Shown here: positions 14,747-15,048 of the stretch, one piece after another
How positions within the stretch are numbered: the first letter of the stretch is position 1
How the letters are laid out: every line of letters starts with the position of its first letter
NCBI GenBank assembly: GCA_020058965.1
Contig: JAGVCY010000251.1
Coordinates: forward strand, 1-15,048
DNA: 15,048 nt
Direction: 5' to 3'
Source of the DNA: Candidatus Omnitrophota bacterium
GTDB taxonomy: Bacteria; Omnitrophota; Gorgyraeia; 2-02-FULL-51-18; JAGOUK01
Position numbers and translations under genes: made by a program
Notes under the pieces: model-generated
Databases searched by the model: none
Told to the model about the DNA's origin: nothing
The model's input: the letters and a program-made list of their open reading frames with translations, nothing else

Positions 14747-15048
14747 CTATGATTTTCCATCCAGATCTTCCACCAAATCCACGAGCGCGTTGGCGCCGTC
14801 TGTTTTTAAAACTTGCGAACAGCGCGCGCCCATTCCGCGAAGTGCGGCGGGATCCGCGGCGGCCTGATCGATCAGGCCCCTCATCTGATCGAGCGTGCAC
14901 TCCGCTTCTTCAAGCATCCAAGCCGCTTCCCCGTCCACCAACACCCGGGCGTTACGCACCTGATGCGCGTTGGCGTGCGGATACGGGATCAGAATCGCCG
15001 GTTTTGAAAAATAAGAAAGTTCATGCAAAGTTGCCGAGCCGGCGCGGC
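14747..15048 (-). CDS. murG: Undecaprenyldiphospho-muramoylpentapeptide beta-N-acetylglucosaminyltransferase MurG, C-terminal 99 residues (gene enters from the right edge)
   Basis: MurG is a peripheral inner-membrane glycosyltransferase that adds GlcNAc to lipid I to make lipid II. Only the C-terminal part of the second Rossmann domain is inside the window. It opens with RAGSATLHELSYFSKPAILI, the conserved donor-binding (S)RAG-TL-E motif, and continues with PYPHANAHQVRNARVL, whose His-Gln and Asn-Ala match the UDP-GlcNAc contact region of the family. The remaining residues form the C-terminal helices. The frame is open to the window edge, so no start is assigned inside. TAG at 14749-14747 is followed at once by the murC ATG. 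The neighbours murC and murB are the usual dcw partners. Confidence 0.95.
   Translation of the reverse strand, partial: RAGSATLHELSYFSKPAILIPYPHANAHQVRNARVLVDGEAAWMLEEAECTLDQMRGLIDQAAADPAALRGMGARCSQVLKTDGANALVDLVEDLDGKS

Overview
The window is a GC-rich, almost fully coding stretch of a bacterial chromosome. All sixteen genes lie on the minus strand, so transcription runs from the right edge to the left. The content points to a bacterium with a peptidoglycan wall, lipoproteins and MreB. The gene order (a murG-murC-murB-ddl-ftsQ-ftsA block running into yggS-proC-yggT-ileS-TraR/DksA-lspA-lgt-rluD-aroA-mreB) and the protein style suggest an uncultivated PVC-type lineage, perhaps Omnitrophota. 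That placement is inference from memory of gene order, not a computed result.

Right part (15048 to 9564) is the division/cell-wall (dcw) cluster: the 3' end of murG, then complete murC, murB, ddl and ftsQ, packed with overlaps or no gap, followed by a strongly degenerate ftsA-like gene. ftsZ, which normally follows ftsA, is absent. Its place is taken by a 180-nt gap holding a 152-nt inverted-repeat element with perfect 26-bp arms. A second, unrelated imperfect inverted repeat fills the 124-nt gap before the ftsA-like gene.

Middle part (9383 to 4282) is yggS, proC, yggT, ileS and a TraR/DksA-type zinc-finger gene. These keep the neighbours usually found downstream of ftsZ, but sepF and divIVA are missing. 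Left part (4277 to 765) is lspA, lgt, rluD and aroA, joined mostly by four-base ATGA stop/start overlaps. The first 689 bases are the N-terminal two thirds of mreB, which has its own near-consensus sigma70-type promoter overlapping the aroA stop codon and appears to use a TTG start.

The genes form a growth unit: UDP-MurNAc-tripeptide precursors (MurB, MurC), D-Ala-D-Ala (Ddl), lipid II formation (MurG), divisome parts (FtsQ, FtsA-like), lipoprotein maturation (Lgt, LspA), rod-shape scaffold (MreB), plus translation and amino-acid metabolism genes. The main anomaly is the combination of a missing ftsZ, an FtsA relative that has lost its ATP-binding motifs, an intact MreB, and repeat elements bracketing only the ftsA-like gene. 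No tRNA, rRNA, CRISPR, insertion sequence or intrinsic terminator was seen, and no stretch over 300 bases lacks a gene.
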